Part shown: positions 44,340 through 52,525 of the stretch, piece after piece
Layout of the letters: every line of letters begins with the position of its first letter
Position numbering within the stretch: the stretch's first letter is position 1
Source of the DNA: UBA9659 sp965208605
GTDB taxonomy: Bacteria > Pseudomonadota > Gammaproteobacteria > Pseudomonadales > Azotimanducaceae
DNA length: 64,000 nucleotides
Assembly: GCA_965208605.1 (NCBI GenBank)
Contig: OZ242345.1
Span: 2,480,001 to 2,544,000 of the forward strand
Reading direction: 5' to 3'
Program-made: the position numbers and the translations under genes
Notes under the pieces: generated by a model
Database searches by the model: none
Told to the model about the DNA's origin: nothing
What the model saw: only the letters and a program-made list of their open reading frames with translations

Positions 44340-45113
44340 ATGGCCGACGCTCCGCAGACTAATCCCGGTGAAATCATGGGCTGGCCCATGTTGCAGTTCG
44401 TTTACCGAACAGACCCAGACAAGCTGGCCGCCTTGCTACCGCCGGGTATTGACCCAGGCGCTGAGCCCAGGGTCAACATTACTGTCTATAACTACCCGGT
44501 GCCCGACGAGCCAGAACTGGGTGTGCTGACCACCGTTGATGCCGACTTTGAAGGTGTTGCCGGCCAGTATGCGCTGGGTTATGGCATCAATCAGGAATCG
44601 GCAATATTCAATAGCCAGCAGATGAATGGTCAACCCAAATACCCCTGTGACATTCAGTACTATCGTTTTGGCGACCGGGTAACTGCTAGATGTACGCATC
44701 AGGGGTATACCTTTCTCAAATTTCAAGGCGAGGTCACGGGGGTTGCCTCAGAAGAAGACACTCGTGAAGTGAATGAATGGTGGATTAAGGTGTCTCGGGC
44801 AGTCGGCGTCATGCCTATTGGCGATGAATATGACTTCCCCCCTAGCGTTGTCCGGGTGAAAAGCACCTACGGTACCGCATATAAAGAAACCTTGAATGGC
44901 ACCCTAGAGTTGCTGCCTAGCCCTTGGGATCCGCTCGCCGAATTGCTACCCATGCATGAGCAGCTGTCTGCAGATCTATGGACGCCGACCTTCTTGGGGC
45001 GTGAGGTTTTCCATGCCGGTAAACTGGACCCCGTGGCATTTTTGCCGTACCTGGATGTGATTGGCGGGTCGCGTTGGCCCGGCACCTTTGGCGGACCTAA
45101 AAGAGAGCTTTAG
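44340..45113 (+). CDS. Acetoacetate decarboxylase-like protein
   Basis: A 257-aa protein of the acetoacetate decarboxylase fold, starting at the ATG at 44340 with AGAGG upstream, 11 bp after the Rieske gene. Family features include LPPGIDPGAEPRV near the N-terminus, YNYPVPDEPELG, and YFRFGDR-like YYRFGDRVTAR. The classical catalytic Lys-Lys pair is not evident, so it may belong to the large non-decarboxylating subgroup that acts in polyketide or ring-cleavage pathways. Last gene of the operon. Confidence 0.85.
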   Translation: MADAPQTNPGEIMGWPMLQFVYRTDPDKLAALLPPGIDPGAEPRVNITVYNYPVPDEPELGVLTTVDADFEGVAGQYALGYGINQESAIFNSQQMNGQPKYPCDIQYYRFGDRVTARCTHQGYTFLKFQGEVTGVASEEDTREVNEWWIKVSRAVGVMPIGDEYDFPPSVVRVKSTYGTAYKETLNGTLELLPSPWDPLAELLPMHEQLSADLWTPTFLGREVFHAGKLDPVAFLPYLDVIGGSRWPGTFGGPKREL

Positions 45114-45120
45114 ACATATC

Positions 45121-45262
45121 GCCGTCATTCTCGAGCCTGCTCGGGAATCCAGAGGAACAAAGGCAACCACCGTGGGGCATGTACACATCTGGCCGTCATT
45201 CTCGAGCTTGCTCGGGAATCCAGAGGAACAAAGGCAACCACCGTGGGGCATGTACACATAAC
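45121..45262. repeat. 71-bp direct tandem duplication of a class 1 REP-like unit
   Basis: Two copies, 45121-45191 and 45192-45262, differ at two or three positions. Each has GCCGTCATTCTCGAGC-(C/T)TG-CTCGGGAAT, CCAGAGGAACAAAGG and CCACCGTGGGGCATG. It shows that the element with its flank can be copied in tandem. Confidence 0.95.
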
Positions 45263-45296
45263 TTTTGATTTACGGAGAAGGAGCAACTGACCGCCG

Positions 45297-46157
45297 ATGA
45301 AATTTGCTAGCACTTCAACCTACATTGCCACTGAGGAACTCGGGATGGCAGTGAACGCCGCGGTGACCCTGGAGAGGCCGCTACTCATCAAAGGTGAGCC
45401 GGGGACGGGCAAGACCATGCTCGCTGAGGAAATTGCCCAGTCTCTGGGTATGGAGTTGATTTCCTGGCATATCAAATCAACCACCAAGGCACAGCAGGGT
45501 CTCTATGAATATGATGCGATTTCCCGGTTACGGGATTCACAACTGGGTGATGAACGAGTACACGACATCAACAATTACATAGAAAAAGGCAAGTTGTGGG
45601 ATGCCTTTGCTGCAGAAGAGCGGGTAGTGCTGTTGATTGATGAGATTGACAAGGCCGACATTGAGTTCCCGAATGATCTGCTGCTTGAACTGGACAGAAT
45701 GGAATTCCATGTCTATGAAACCGGAGAAAGAGTCAAAGCGAAGCATAGACCGGTGATTGTCATTACCAGTAACAATGAAAAAGAATTACCGGATGCCTTT
45801 TTGCGTCGTTGCTTCTTTCATTACATTCAATTTCCAGATCGGGACACTATGGTGGAAATTATTGCAGTACACCATCCCCAGATCAAACAGGATTTGGTGA
45901 AAGAAGCTATGGAGATTTTCTTTGATGTACGTAGTGTACCGGGGCTCAAGAAAAAGCCATCAACATCAGAATTGATAGACTGGCTGAAACTACTGATGGC
46001 GGACGACATCCCGGAGGAAATTCTCACCAACAGAGATACCACCAAGGCAATCCCGCCGCTCTATGGTGCACTGGTGAAGAATGAACAGGATGTGCAACTT
46101 TTGGAACGGCTTGCGTTTATGCATCGGCGCCGAGGCAACGCGGTAAACCAAACATAA
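45297..46157 (+). CDS. MoxR-family AAA ATPase
   Basis: A 286-aa MoxR-type ATPase: Walker A GEPGTGKTMLAEE (~residue 32), Walker B VLLIDEIDKAD (~115), sensor 1 VIVITSNNEKELPDAFLRRC with the Arg finger. These chaperone-like ATPases work with a von Willebrand A protein, encoded here just downstream, to mature metalloenzymes or membrane complexes (CoxD/CoxE type). AAGGAG is present, though 13 bases from the ATG. The last nine codons (RRGNAVNQT and stop) are repeated 125 bp downstream. Confidence 0.93.
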   Translation: MKFASTSTYIATEELGMAVNAAVTLERPLLIKGEPGTGKTMLAEEIAQSLGMELISWHIKSTTKAQQGLYEYDAISRLRDSQLGDERVHDINNYIEKGKLWDAFAAEERVVLLIDEIDKADIEFPNDLLLELDRMEFHVYETGERVKAKHRPVIVITSNNEKELPDAFLRRCFFHYIQFPDRDTMVEIIAVHHPQIKQDLVKEAMEIFFDVRSVPGLKKKPSTSELIDWLKLLMADDIPEEILTNRDTTKAIPPLYGALVKNEQDVQLLERLAFMHRRRGNAVNQT

Positions 46158-46302
46158 TTCAGCACCGTGAAGTGACGGGGCAAGCCGCCCCGCGCCGTCA
46201 TTCTCGAGCTTGCTCGGGAATCCAGAGTGACGACGGCGTAAGCCGCCTGAAGGAGCAAGGCAACGCGGTAAACCAAACATAATTCAGCACCGTGAAGTGA
46301 CG
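46133..46302. repeat. 45-bp direct repeat bracketing a REP-like element
   Basis: 46133-46177 and 46258-46302 are the same 45 bp (AGGCAACGCGGTAAACCAAA and on to GTGAAGTGACG). The first copy contains the end of moxR and its stop. Between them sit 80 bp with a class 1 hairpin (46199-46221). The period is 125 bp. Confidence 0.95.
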
Positions 46303-46307
46303 ACAAG

Positions 46308-47459
46308 ATGTTAATCAATTTCTTTTTTACTCTGAAAAAAGCCAGGATCCCGGTATCCATTACCGAACTGCTGCATCTATTAGAACTGCTCAAGGCTCGG
46401 TTGGTGTATGCGGACCTGGATGAGTTTTATTATCTGAGCCGGATGGCGCTGGTGAAGGACGAGCGCTATTACGACAAGTTTGATCGAGCATTCACGGCCT
46501 ACTTCAAGGGGCTTGATGACTTTTCTAGTTTGCTGGCTTCCTTGATGCCTGATGAATATCTGCGCCGAGAATTTGAGAAAAATCTGACCCCCGAAGAACT
46601 GGAAAAAATCAACTCATTGGGTGGCTTGGAAAGGCTGATTGAGGCTTTCAAAAGAGAAGTTGAGCAGGCCGCCCGAGGTGAAGGGGAGGCAGCGGGCAGA
46701 GACGGACGCGGCGACAAGGGGAGAGGAGGCGAAAGTAAAGCACGAAAAGGCAAGAAAAGACGCGGCAAACGTGCCTGGGCAAGGCGCGACTACAAGACCT
46801 ATGACGACAATATTGAACTCGGTACTCGGGGGATCAAAATTTCCTTGAGGCGACTGCGCAAGCTCGCCCGTCAGGGGGCAGCGGACGAGTTTGATATTGA
46901 TACCACTATTGATAAGACCGCCAAGAACGGCGGTTTGCTGGACATCATCATGCGTCCCGAAAGGCGCAATACCATTAACGTCCTGCTGTTGCTTGATAAC
47001 GGCGGTTCAATGGATGCGCATGTCAAGGTGTGCGAAGAACTCTTCTCCGCGGCAAGGGCTGAGTTTAAGCATCTGGATACCTATTACTTCCATAATTTTA
47101 TTTATGACGGTATATGGAAACAAGAGCACCGACGCATCAATGAACGCATTGATACCTACGATATCCTGCATAAATATACGCATGACTACAAAGTGATTTT
47201 TGTCGGCGATGCCACCATGGCACCTTATGAAATTACCCATGCGGGCGGTTCCATTGAATACTGGAATGAAGAGGCCGGTGCCATCTGGATGCAACGGATG
47301 CTGGATACTTTTGACAAGCTGGTCTGGATTAACCCGACGCCAGAGGACACCTGGGACTATTCCACTTCCGTTGCGCTGACAAGAAAGTTAGTGGATGACC
47401 AGATGTACCCGCTGACAATCTCAGGTATTGAAGCCGGGATGAACTATCTCTCTAAATAA
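46308..47459 (+). CDS. CoxE-like von Willebrand factor A domain protein
   Basis: A 383-aa protein. The N-terminal part is helical (INFFFTLKKARIPVSITELL), then comes a very basic, Gly/Arg-rich stretch (about 125-165), then a vWA domain with MIDAS-like LLLLDNGGSMDAH, where the usual DxSxS reads D-N-G-G-S, as in CoxE relatives. It is the partner of the MoxR ATPase gene, separated from it only by the duplicated segment. Probably cytoplasmic; which complex they mature is not indicated. Confidence 0.88.
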   Translation: MLINFFFTLKKARIPVSITELLHLLELLKARLVYADLDEFYYLSRMALVKDERYYDKFDRAFTAYFKGLDDFSSLLASLMPDEYLRREFEKNLTPEELEKINSLGGLERLIEAFKREVEQAARGEGEAAGRDGRGDKGRGGESKARKGKKRRGKRAWARRDYKTYDDNIELGTRGIKISLRRLRKLARQGAADEFDIDTTIDKTAKNGGLLDIIMRPERRNTINVLLLLDNGGSMDAHVKVCEELFSAARAEFKHLDTYYFHNFIYDGIWKQEHRRINERIDTYDILHKYTHDYKVIFVGDATMAPYEITHAGGSIEYWNEEAGAIWMQRMLDTFDKLVWINPTPEDTWDYSTSVALTRKLVDDQMYPLTISGIEAGMNYLSK

Positions 47460-47471
47460 AACTATTTTTTA

Positions 47472-47568
47472 GCCGTCATTTTCGCCGCCCCCGCCGTCAT
47501 TCTCGAGCTTGCTCGGGAATCCAGCCCCGTCATTCCGCCTTCTTTGCTCCTGACAGCGCGGAGCGGCT
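47472..47568. repeat. REP-like element cluster (class 1 and class 3)
   Basis: A class 1 hairpin at 47499-47521 (ATTCTCGAGC-TT-GCTCGGGAAT), then GCCTTCTTTGCTCCTGACAG, a class 3 core variant, with a GCGCGG motif. Confidence 0.8.
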
Positions 47569-47624
47569 TATGTACAATCCCTGATTATCAACCAACTGGA
47601 ATGTCACATCTTATGAACCTATAC

Positions 47625-47697
47625 AAGGACTATTGTTTAGCAGTATTGTTTAAAAGAATTGTTTAGAATTATCGTTTAGCAGTAATGTTTAGGGTAG
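47625..47697. repeat. Degenerate TTGTTTAGCAGTAA tandem repeat
   Basis: Five drifting copies of ATTGTTTAGCAGT stand immediately before the mlaA start. The GTTTAGGGTAGG at the right end gives the ribosome site. Confidence 0.75.
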
Positions 47698-47701
47698 GCG
47701 C

Positions 47702-48526
47702 ATGGCTTTTGGACAGAAAATCACTTTGGAACATAAACGTAGTCTTGGTTTATTGCTACTCTTGTGTCTGCTCTTGATGCTGCAGGGCTGTGCCTCAGTT
47801 AATCAGGAGCCCTCAGCGAATAAAGAGCCCTCAGCGGTTCTTAATAAAGAGCCCTCAGCGGTTGTTAATAAAGAGCCCTCCAATTCAGCAGAGCAAACCC
47901 AACCCAATCCTGATCCCTGGGAAAGAATGAATCGACGTATTCATAGGTTCAATGATGTGGCTGACCGCTTCATCACGAAACCTATTGCCAAGATTTACCA
48001 GAAAATAATCCCCAACCCGGTCCGGAAATCCCTAGGCAATGTCTATGCAAACCTAGGGGATATCAATGATGCGCTGAACAATCTATTACAGGGTAAACCC
48101 CGAGAGGGGCTGATTAACCTGGCCCGGGTGACGGTCAATACGACCCTGGGACTGGGCGGACTCTTTGACCCGGCATCCAGGATGGGCTTGCCAGATCACG
48201 ACGAGGATTTTGGTCAGACCCTGGCAAAATGGGGTCTGCCTGCTGGTCCCTACCTAGTGCTGCCCCTTCTGGGCCCGAGCACCTTGCGCGGTGCCATAAC
48301 GCGCCCGCTGGATGGTTATATGGATCCTTTGGTTTACCTGGATCCCGTTTCACATAGAAACCAAACTTATGGTATCAGGCTGATCCATCAACGTGGCAAG
48401 CTGCTCAGCGCGGAGGAAGCTATTTTTGGAGACCGATACCTGTTTATTCGGGATGCTTATCTACAGAGAAGAGATTATTTGATTCATGATGGCGAGATAG
48501 AAGATCCATTCGGTGACGATTTTTAG
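47702..48526 (+). CDS. mlaA: MlaA (VacJ) lipoprotein, phospholipid-asymmetry system
   Basis: A 274-aa outer-membrane lipoprotein that removes misplaced phospholipids from the outer leaflet and hands them to the Mla pathway. A lipobox MLQGC follows a signal segment (LLLLLCLLLMLQGC). The MlaA domain begins DPWERMNRRIHRFND and includes GLPDHDEDFGQTLAKWG and GPYLVLPLLGPSTLRG. Between lipid anchor and domain, three or four NKEPSAVV units come from a 24-bp repeat, which lengthens the linker. Other mla genes are not in the window. Confidence 0.94.
   Translation: MAFGQKITLEHKRSLGLLLLLCLLLMLQGCASVNQEPSANKEPSAVLNKEPSAVVNKEPSNSAEQTQPNPDPWERMNRRIHRFNDVADRFITKPIAKIYQKIIPNPVRKSLGNVYANLGDINDALNNLLQGKPREGLINLARVTVNTTLGLGGLFDPASRMGLPDHDEDFGQTLAKWGLPAGPYLVLPLLGPSTLRGAITRPLDGYMDPLVYLDPVSHRNQTYGIRLIHQRGKLLSAEEAIFGDRYLFIRDAYLQRRDYLIHDGEIEDPFGDDF
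47806..47882. repeat. 24-bp in-frame repeat in mlaA (NKEPSAVV units)
   Basis: Copies of GAGCCCTCAGCGG(T)TNTTAATAAA, first copy shortened. The unit has the same GAGCCCTCAGCGG core as the 26-bp intergenic repeat at 42262, but a length divisible by three. Confidence 0.95.
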
Positions 48527-48851
48527 GTGCCCCGAGACAGCATAACGGTCACAAGTGACTTTGTTATTCCTAAAAACGACATCTTATTAAAAGCAGTCAG
48601 AAAGCAGCCTAACCACTTGTAATAATTAAGTAATCAGAGTAATCTCCGCCGCAATTTATGCCCCCTTGCATATCAATTGGTAGCTCAGAAAGTGACTGTT
48701 TAAATAAGCATGTAAATAGGCATGTAAATAGTGATACAAATGTGTGGGCGGGGTGTGACGACGAAGGTGTGGCTCTTTGGATTCTTGTGAATTTGGTAAC
48801 TATAGACTGAGAGTCAGAATCGGGGGACGGTCCAGCGCGGGGGAAGCTGAC
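48527..48851. other. AT-rich intergenic region
   Basis: 325 bp without a supported gene. A small AAATAAGCATGTAAATAGGCATGTAAATAG repeat (48704-48735 in part) and TA-rich words suggest the promoter of the phosphatase-STAS operon. No terminator or RNA gene is recognised. Confidence 0.5.
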
Positions 48852-50126
48852 GTGAAGCGACCAGGTCTAGTCGGTATTCAAAGCTCGTTTATCCTCATCA
48901 TTTCGACATCATCGGAAGCCGCCACTATCGGTCAAGGCTTGGCAGCGCAAGACGCCTACACCACCAAGCTCGAGAATTATAAGGATGCTCTGGAAGCGGT
49001 ACGCAGTTGTCGCCCAGATTTGATCCTCCTGGAATCCACTGCCAACCTGGATAACCCCGAGCTGTCATCGCTCCAACTATTGACCAGGCTAAGCAAGAAG
49101 TTCCCCTCAATCCCTGTTTTGTTGCTGGCAACCACCAGTGACGATGCTTCCGTCCTAGCGCATATAAAAGTGGGGGCAGCAGACTATTTTTATTATAGTA
49201 GAGAAGAGCAGGGTAAAGAACAGCAGGGTAAAGAACAGGCATTGCTTGATTTTGTGATTCGGAAAACCCTCGCGCAGTCATCCCCGTCCCCTACCGACCA
49301 TCAGACCCCAGTGGTCAAGGTGCCTAAGGGACCTGGCCGCCCTAAGACCAAGGGCTACGCCGCGAGTTATGATTCGTTAAGTCCTGATTCTGAATCCATG
49401 CTGAGACTCTTGGAGCGGGACCAGCAATCTGGCTTTCGGGTTCAGAAGGCGATGATGCCGGCCTCGCCAGGGCGGATTCGAGACCTGACTTTTAGTCATC
49501 AGTTGTATCCTTCCATGATCGTCAGTGGCGATTTTATTGATTATTGCGAACTCTCGGATGGTCGCGCTGCCTTCTATATTGCAGATGTTTCCGGTCATGG
49601 CGCGTCAAGTGCATTCATCACGGTGTTACTTAAAAGTCTTTCCCGCAGACTTCGAGAAGAGTTTGATAACTTTGCTTCTACGGCGGAGGTCTTGCGTTGG
49701 TTCAATACCGAACTGATGCAGTGGGATCTGGAACAACATATCACCATGTTTTTTGGCGTGATAGATCAGGAAAATCACAATTTAGAATACAGCAGTGCGG
49801 CACAGTATCCGGCGGCAATTTTATGCCAAGAGTCTGGTGCTAGTTTCCTCGCTGGTGGGGGCCAGCCCCTGGCACTGTACAATGAGCCGCATTTTGAGGT
49901 GCATCATCTTGATTTGCCGTCTGATTATTCTATTGTGATGTTTTCAGACGGGGTATTTGAGATAATGTCCCAGGCGACCTTGCGAATTAAAGAGGAACAT
50001 CTGCTGTCCGTAGTAGCAGGGCAAACGAGGCAGGATATTAATGGCTTAGCGGAGCGACTCGGCATGTTGAATGCTAGGAATATTCCTGATGATATTGCGA
50101 TATTTACTGTGGCGAGTGCGGGGTGA
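48852..50126 (+). CDS. Receiver-like/SpoIIE (PP2C-type) phosphatase
   Basis: A 424-aa protein. The N-terminal receiver-like domain (about 10-125) has lost the key acids: the phosphoacceptor position in LILLES is Glu, not Asp, and the acidic pair after beta-1 is ST (IISTSSEA). A Lys/Gln repeat linker (EQGKEQQGKEQ) follows. The SpoIIE domain (~195-424) holds SGDFIDYCEL, ADVSGHGASSAF and FSDGVFE with the metal-binding Asp residues. It probably dephosphorylates the STAS protein encoded next, in a partner-switching pathway like HsbR/HsbA. GTG at 48852 has GGGGGAAG upstream; the frame is open from a TTG at 48777. Confidence 0.85.
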   Translation: MKRPGLVGIQSSFILIISTSSEAATIGQGLAAQDAYTTKLENYKDALEAVRSCRPDLILLESTANLDNPELSSLQLLTRLSKKFPSIPVLLLATTSDDASVLAHIKVGAADYFYYSREEQGKEQQGKEQALLDFVIRKTLAQSSPSPTDHQTPVVKVPKGPGRPKTKGYAASYDSLSPDSESMLRLLERDQQSGFRVQKAMMPASPGRIRDLTFSHQLYPSMIVSGDFIDYCELSDGRAAFYIADVSGHGASSAFITVLLKSLSRRLREEFDNFASTAEVLRWFNTELMQWDLEQHITMFFGVIDQENHNLEYSSAAQYPAAILCQESGASFLAGGGQPLALYNEPHFEVHHLDLPSDYSIVMFSDGVFEIMSQATLRIKEEHLLSVVAGQTRQDINGLAERLGMLNARNIPDDIAIFTVASAG

Positions 50127-50131
50127 GTAGT

Positions 50132-50671
50132 ATGGGCAAAATTTTATACGCAGAAGCTCAGGGCGTGCATGTGCTCAAGTTTATTGGTGAGGTGCGCTTG
50201 ACTCTGGGACCGGCTATTGCGTCTTTCCTCAGTCAGTTAAAAGGGGCGAAAAATTTTAAATCCGTGGTCATTGACTTATCGGAAACCCAGTGCATTGACA
50301 GCACCGCTCTTGGTCTGCTTGCTAGGATTGCGATCTGTACCAGAGATTCTTTTGGTGCCATGCCGAGCGTTATCTCACCCCGAGAAGACATCACTCGTAT
50401 TTTGAAGAGCATGGCGATGGAAGAGGTATGTCTCATCCTGAAGGAATGTGTCTATCCCGACAATGAAATGCCCGCGCAGACTGCCGAATTATCTTCAGCC
50501 CCCAAGGAAATGCTCAGCGAAGATGCCTTGCGCGAGCAGGTGTTGGAAGCACACAAAACACTGATGAGTCTGAACCAGGAGAACCGTGACAAGTTCAAAG
50601 ATTTGGTATCTGCTCTGGAGCAGGAAAAGAAGCCCGCCACTGATGCCTATGCCAGAACGGGTTGTTTGTAA
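50132..50671 (+). CDS. STAS-domain anti-sigma factor antagonist
   Basis: A 179-aa protein with a STAS domain (1-100): VHVLKFIGEVRLTLGP, VVIDLSETQCIDSTALGLLARI; Ser in DSTALG is the usual phosphorylation site, the target of the phosphatase encoded just before. A C-terminal helical extension (~125-175) is less conserved. A GTG at 50123 overlaps the phosphatase stop (GTGA) and is an equally possible start; either way the two are coupled. A kinase/anti-sigma partner is not in the window. Confidence 0.85.
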   Translation: MGKILYAEAQGVHVLKFIGEVRLTLGPAIASFLSQLKGAKNFKSVVIDLSETQCIDSTALGLLARIAICTRDSFGAMPSVISPREDITRILKSMAMEEVCLILKECVYPDNEMPAQTAELSSAPKEMLSEDALREQVLEAHKTLMSLNQENRDKFKDLVSALEQEKKPATDAYARTGCL

Positions 50672-50915
50672 TACCGTCATTCTTGCTCGTTCCTCTGGGT
50701 TCGACAAGAATGACGGGGTTCGGGGAGGATGGCAGGTTGGAAATGAAGAAAAAACTCTCAGCGAACCTAGTTACACCTCAACGGGGGTCGGTCAGTGGGT
50801 TGTGCTGTCGTTAAAGGCGGCATCCCCCGCCCGCCGTCATTCTCGTCACCCTAGTCATCACAGCCATCGGCTGTGATGACTAGGGTGACGGGAATCCAGA
50901 GTGGCGGCGCAAGCC
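50672..50915. repeat. REP-like element cluster with a perfect class 2 palindrome
   Basis: 50674-50716: CCGTCATTCTTG pairs with CAAGAATGACGG. 50846-50890: a perfect 21-bp inverted repeat (GTCACCCTAGTCATCACAGCC, loop ATC) inside the constant shell, ending GGGAATCCAGAG. The strong stem could end transcription of the STAS gene and the facing TerB gene. Confidence 0.9.
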
Positions 50916-50945
50916 GCCTGAAAAAGACAATACCGCTCCTTCCTC

Positions 50946-51425
50946 TTAAGAGTCGCCACGGCGAGACGACCTGGTAGCGGTGCCCCGTGCCCTCAGTTTC
51001 TCCTGGATAAAGTCTGCATGGGCAAGATGCAAGAGCCCGGCAAGCTTCCTGATAGTGTGCTCCTCAATCGCATCAACTCGCTGGTCAGCAAAAGCAAGAC
51101 GCCACATGGCATAGAGGAGTCGCTTTTTGCCCGCATAGTCCAGGTGTTGGTTGATGACCTGGGTGAATTGATAGACATCGTGCGCGGCTTCTACCTGGGC
51201 ATCAGCTGCCTGGATGAGTTCTGAGACATCTTCTGCTGATAGACCAAACTCTTCGGCGATGAACTTTGCAATGAGCTCCAGTTCTATCCGAGTTTTAGTG
51301 TTGTCCGACCGGGAGACTTCCAACAACAAGGCCGCCGCTACCAGAGTAATGGGCTGGTCTGATACCTCGTCATCCTCGGCCTGGGTGACGAGTCCTTGGA
51401 AAAACTGCAAGAGTCCGTCAATCAT
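50946..51425 (-). CDS. TerB-like protein
   Basis: A 159-aa all-helical protein of the TerB/tellurite-resistance-like family: LVAAALLLEVSRSD, ELELIAKFIAEEFGLS and a second pair with KKRLLYAMWRLAFADQRVDAIEE, whose acidic residues may bind metal. Stand-alone TerB proteins occur widely in proteobacteria with no proven link to tellurite. The start shares bases with the stop of dusA (TAATG), so translation is coupled to it. Confidence 0.88.
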   Translation of the reverse strand: MIDGLLQFFQGLVTQAEDDEVSDQPITLVAAALLLEVSRSDNTKTRIELELIAKFIAEEFGLSAEDVSELIQAADAQVEAAHDVYQFTQVINQHLDYAGKKRLLYAMWRLAFADQRVDAIEEHTIRKLAGLLHLAHADFIQEKLRARGTATRSSRRGDS

Positions 51426-52525
51426 TATCTTGACCCCGCGCCGTCATCCTCGAGCTTGCTCGGGAATGACGGGGGCTGGATTCCCGGGGCAAGCCCGAGA
51501 GTGACGGGGAGCGGCGAACCATCTTGTTGTATTTGTGCCAGGGCAGCGTCCAGCAATTTGGCATTGGCATGATTGTTGCGCATGTCCTGATGCATGTCCT
51601 CATGCATGTCCTGGTGCAGCTTCGCGCGCAGCTTCTCGCCAAGCAGTCGCCGATAGGCCCGAGCGCCGGGCAGACCCGCAAAGAGTCCAGACAAGTGCCG
51701 GGCAAGTTGTTTGAATGGCACCCCCTGAGCAGTTTGTTGCGCCATGTAGGTGCGATATTGCTCCAGCAGCTCCCAGCGCGAGGGCAGGGGAGTGTGGAAG
51801 ATGTGTTCTTCCAGCCGTGCCAGCAGATAGGGGTCATGACAGGGTGCCCGCCCTAGCATCACGCCTTCATAGTCATTCAACAGTGCCAGAGCCTGGTCAG
51901 TCGTTTTGATGCCGCCGTTCAAAATAAAAGTCGCCTCCGGTAATAGCTGTTTGATCCTCGTTACATGTTCATAGCGGAGTGGCGGAATATCTCGATTCTC
52001 TCGAGGAGTAAGTCCATGCAAGATTGCATTCCTGGCATGTACCAGAAACACCCGACACCCGGCGTCATAAAGGGGGGTAATAAATCCTTCAAAAAATGCA
52101 AAATCATCCCGGTCATCAATGCCCGTTCGGGATTTGATAGTCACCGGGATAGTGACACTCTCTTGCATGGCGCGATAGCAGTCCGCCACCAACTCTGGAG
52201 TGTTCATCAAGCAGGCACCGATACCACCTTGTTGTACCGAGTTGCTGGGGCATCCCAGGTTGAGATTAACTTCTTGATAGCCAGCTTCTTGCACCCAGAG
52301 TGCGCATTGGGCGAGTGCTTCCGGATCATTGCCGCCTAGTTGCACTGCGCAGGGGGCATCCTGAGTGTGCGCGAGAAAACGCTCCCGGTCGCCATGCAGC
52401 AGCGCATTGGCAACAAGCATTTCACTGTACAGCACCGCATGCGGCGATATGAGCCGTAGCAAGTAACGGTAATGCTTGTCAGTAAAGCCCATCATGGGCG
52501 CGACACTTAATTTACGGTTGAGCAT
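51425..52525 (-). CDS. dusA: tRNA-dihydrouridine synthase A
   Basis: A 366-aa FMN enzyme that reduces uridines in the tRNA D-loop. SVAPMMGFTDKHYR opens the barrel, NLGCPSNSVQQGGIGACLM holds the catalytic Cys and FLVHARNAILHGLTPREN the DusA-type loop, and ILNGGI binds phosphate. Two additions are unusual: HQDMHEDMHQDM near residue 310, from a 12-bp tandem repeat, and a 20-residue tail (PPSFPSKLEDDGAGSR) translated from a REP-like element. Otherwise the length matches DusA. Its TAA overlaps the TerB start. Confidence 0.94.
   Translation of the reverse strand: MLNRKLSVAPMMGFTDKHYRYLLRLISPHAVLYSEMLVANALLHGDRERFLAHTQDAPCAVQLGGNDPEALAQCALWVQEAGYQEVNLNLGCPSNSVQQGGIGACLMNTPELVADCYRAMQESVTIPVTIKSRTGIDDRDDFAFFEGFITPLYDAGCRVFLVHARNAILHGLTPRENRDIPPLRYEHVTRIKQLLPEATFILNGGIKTTDQALALLNDYEGVMLGRAPCHDPYLLARLEEHIFHTPLPSRWELLEQYRTYMAQQTAQGVPFKQLARHLSGLFAGLPGARAYRRLLGEKLRAKLHQDMHEDMHQDMRNNHANAKLLDAALAQIQQDGSPLPVTLGLAPGIQPPSFPSKLEDDGAGSR
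51434..51512. repeat. REP-like element inside the 3' end of dusA
   Basis: Two back-to-back shells: GCCGTCATCCTCGAGC-TT-GCTCGGGAATGACGG and CTGGATTCCCGGGGCAAGCCCGAG. In the dusA frame they encode its last residues. Confidence 0.85.
51572..51622. repeat. 12-bp in-frame tandem repeat in dusA
   Basis: Four copies of CATGTCCT(G/C)(A/G)TG, encoding HQDM/HEDM on the reverse strand. Confidence 0.9.
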
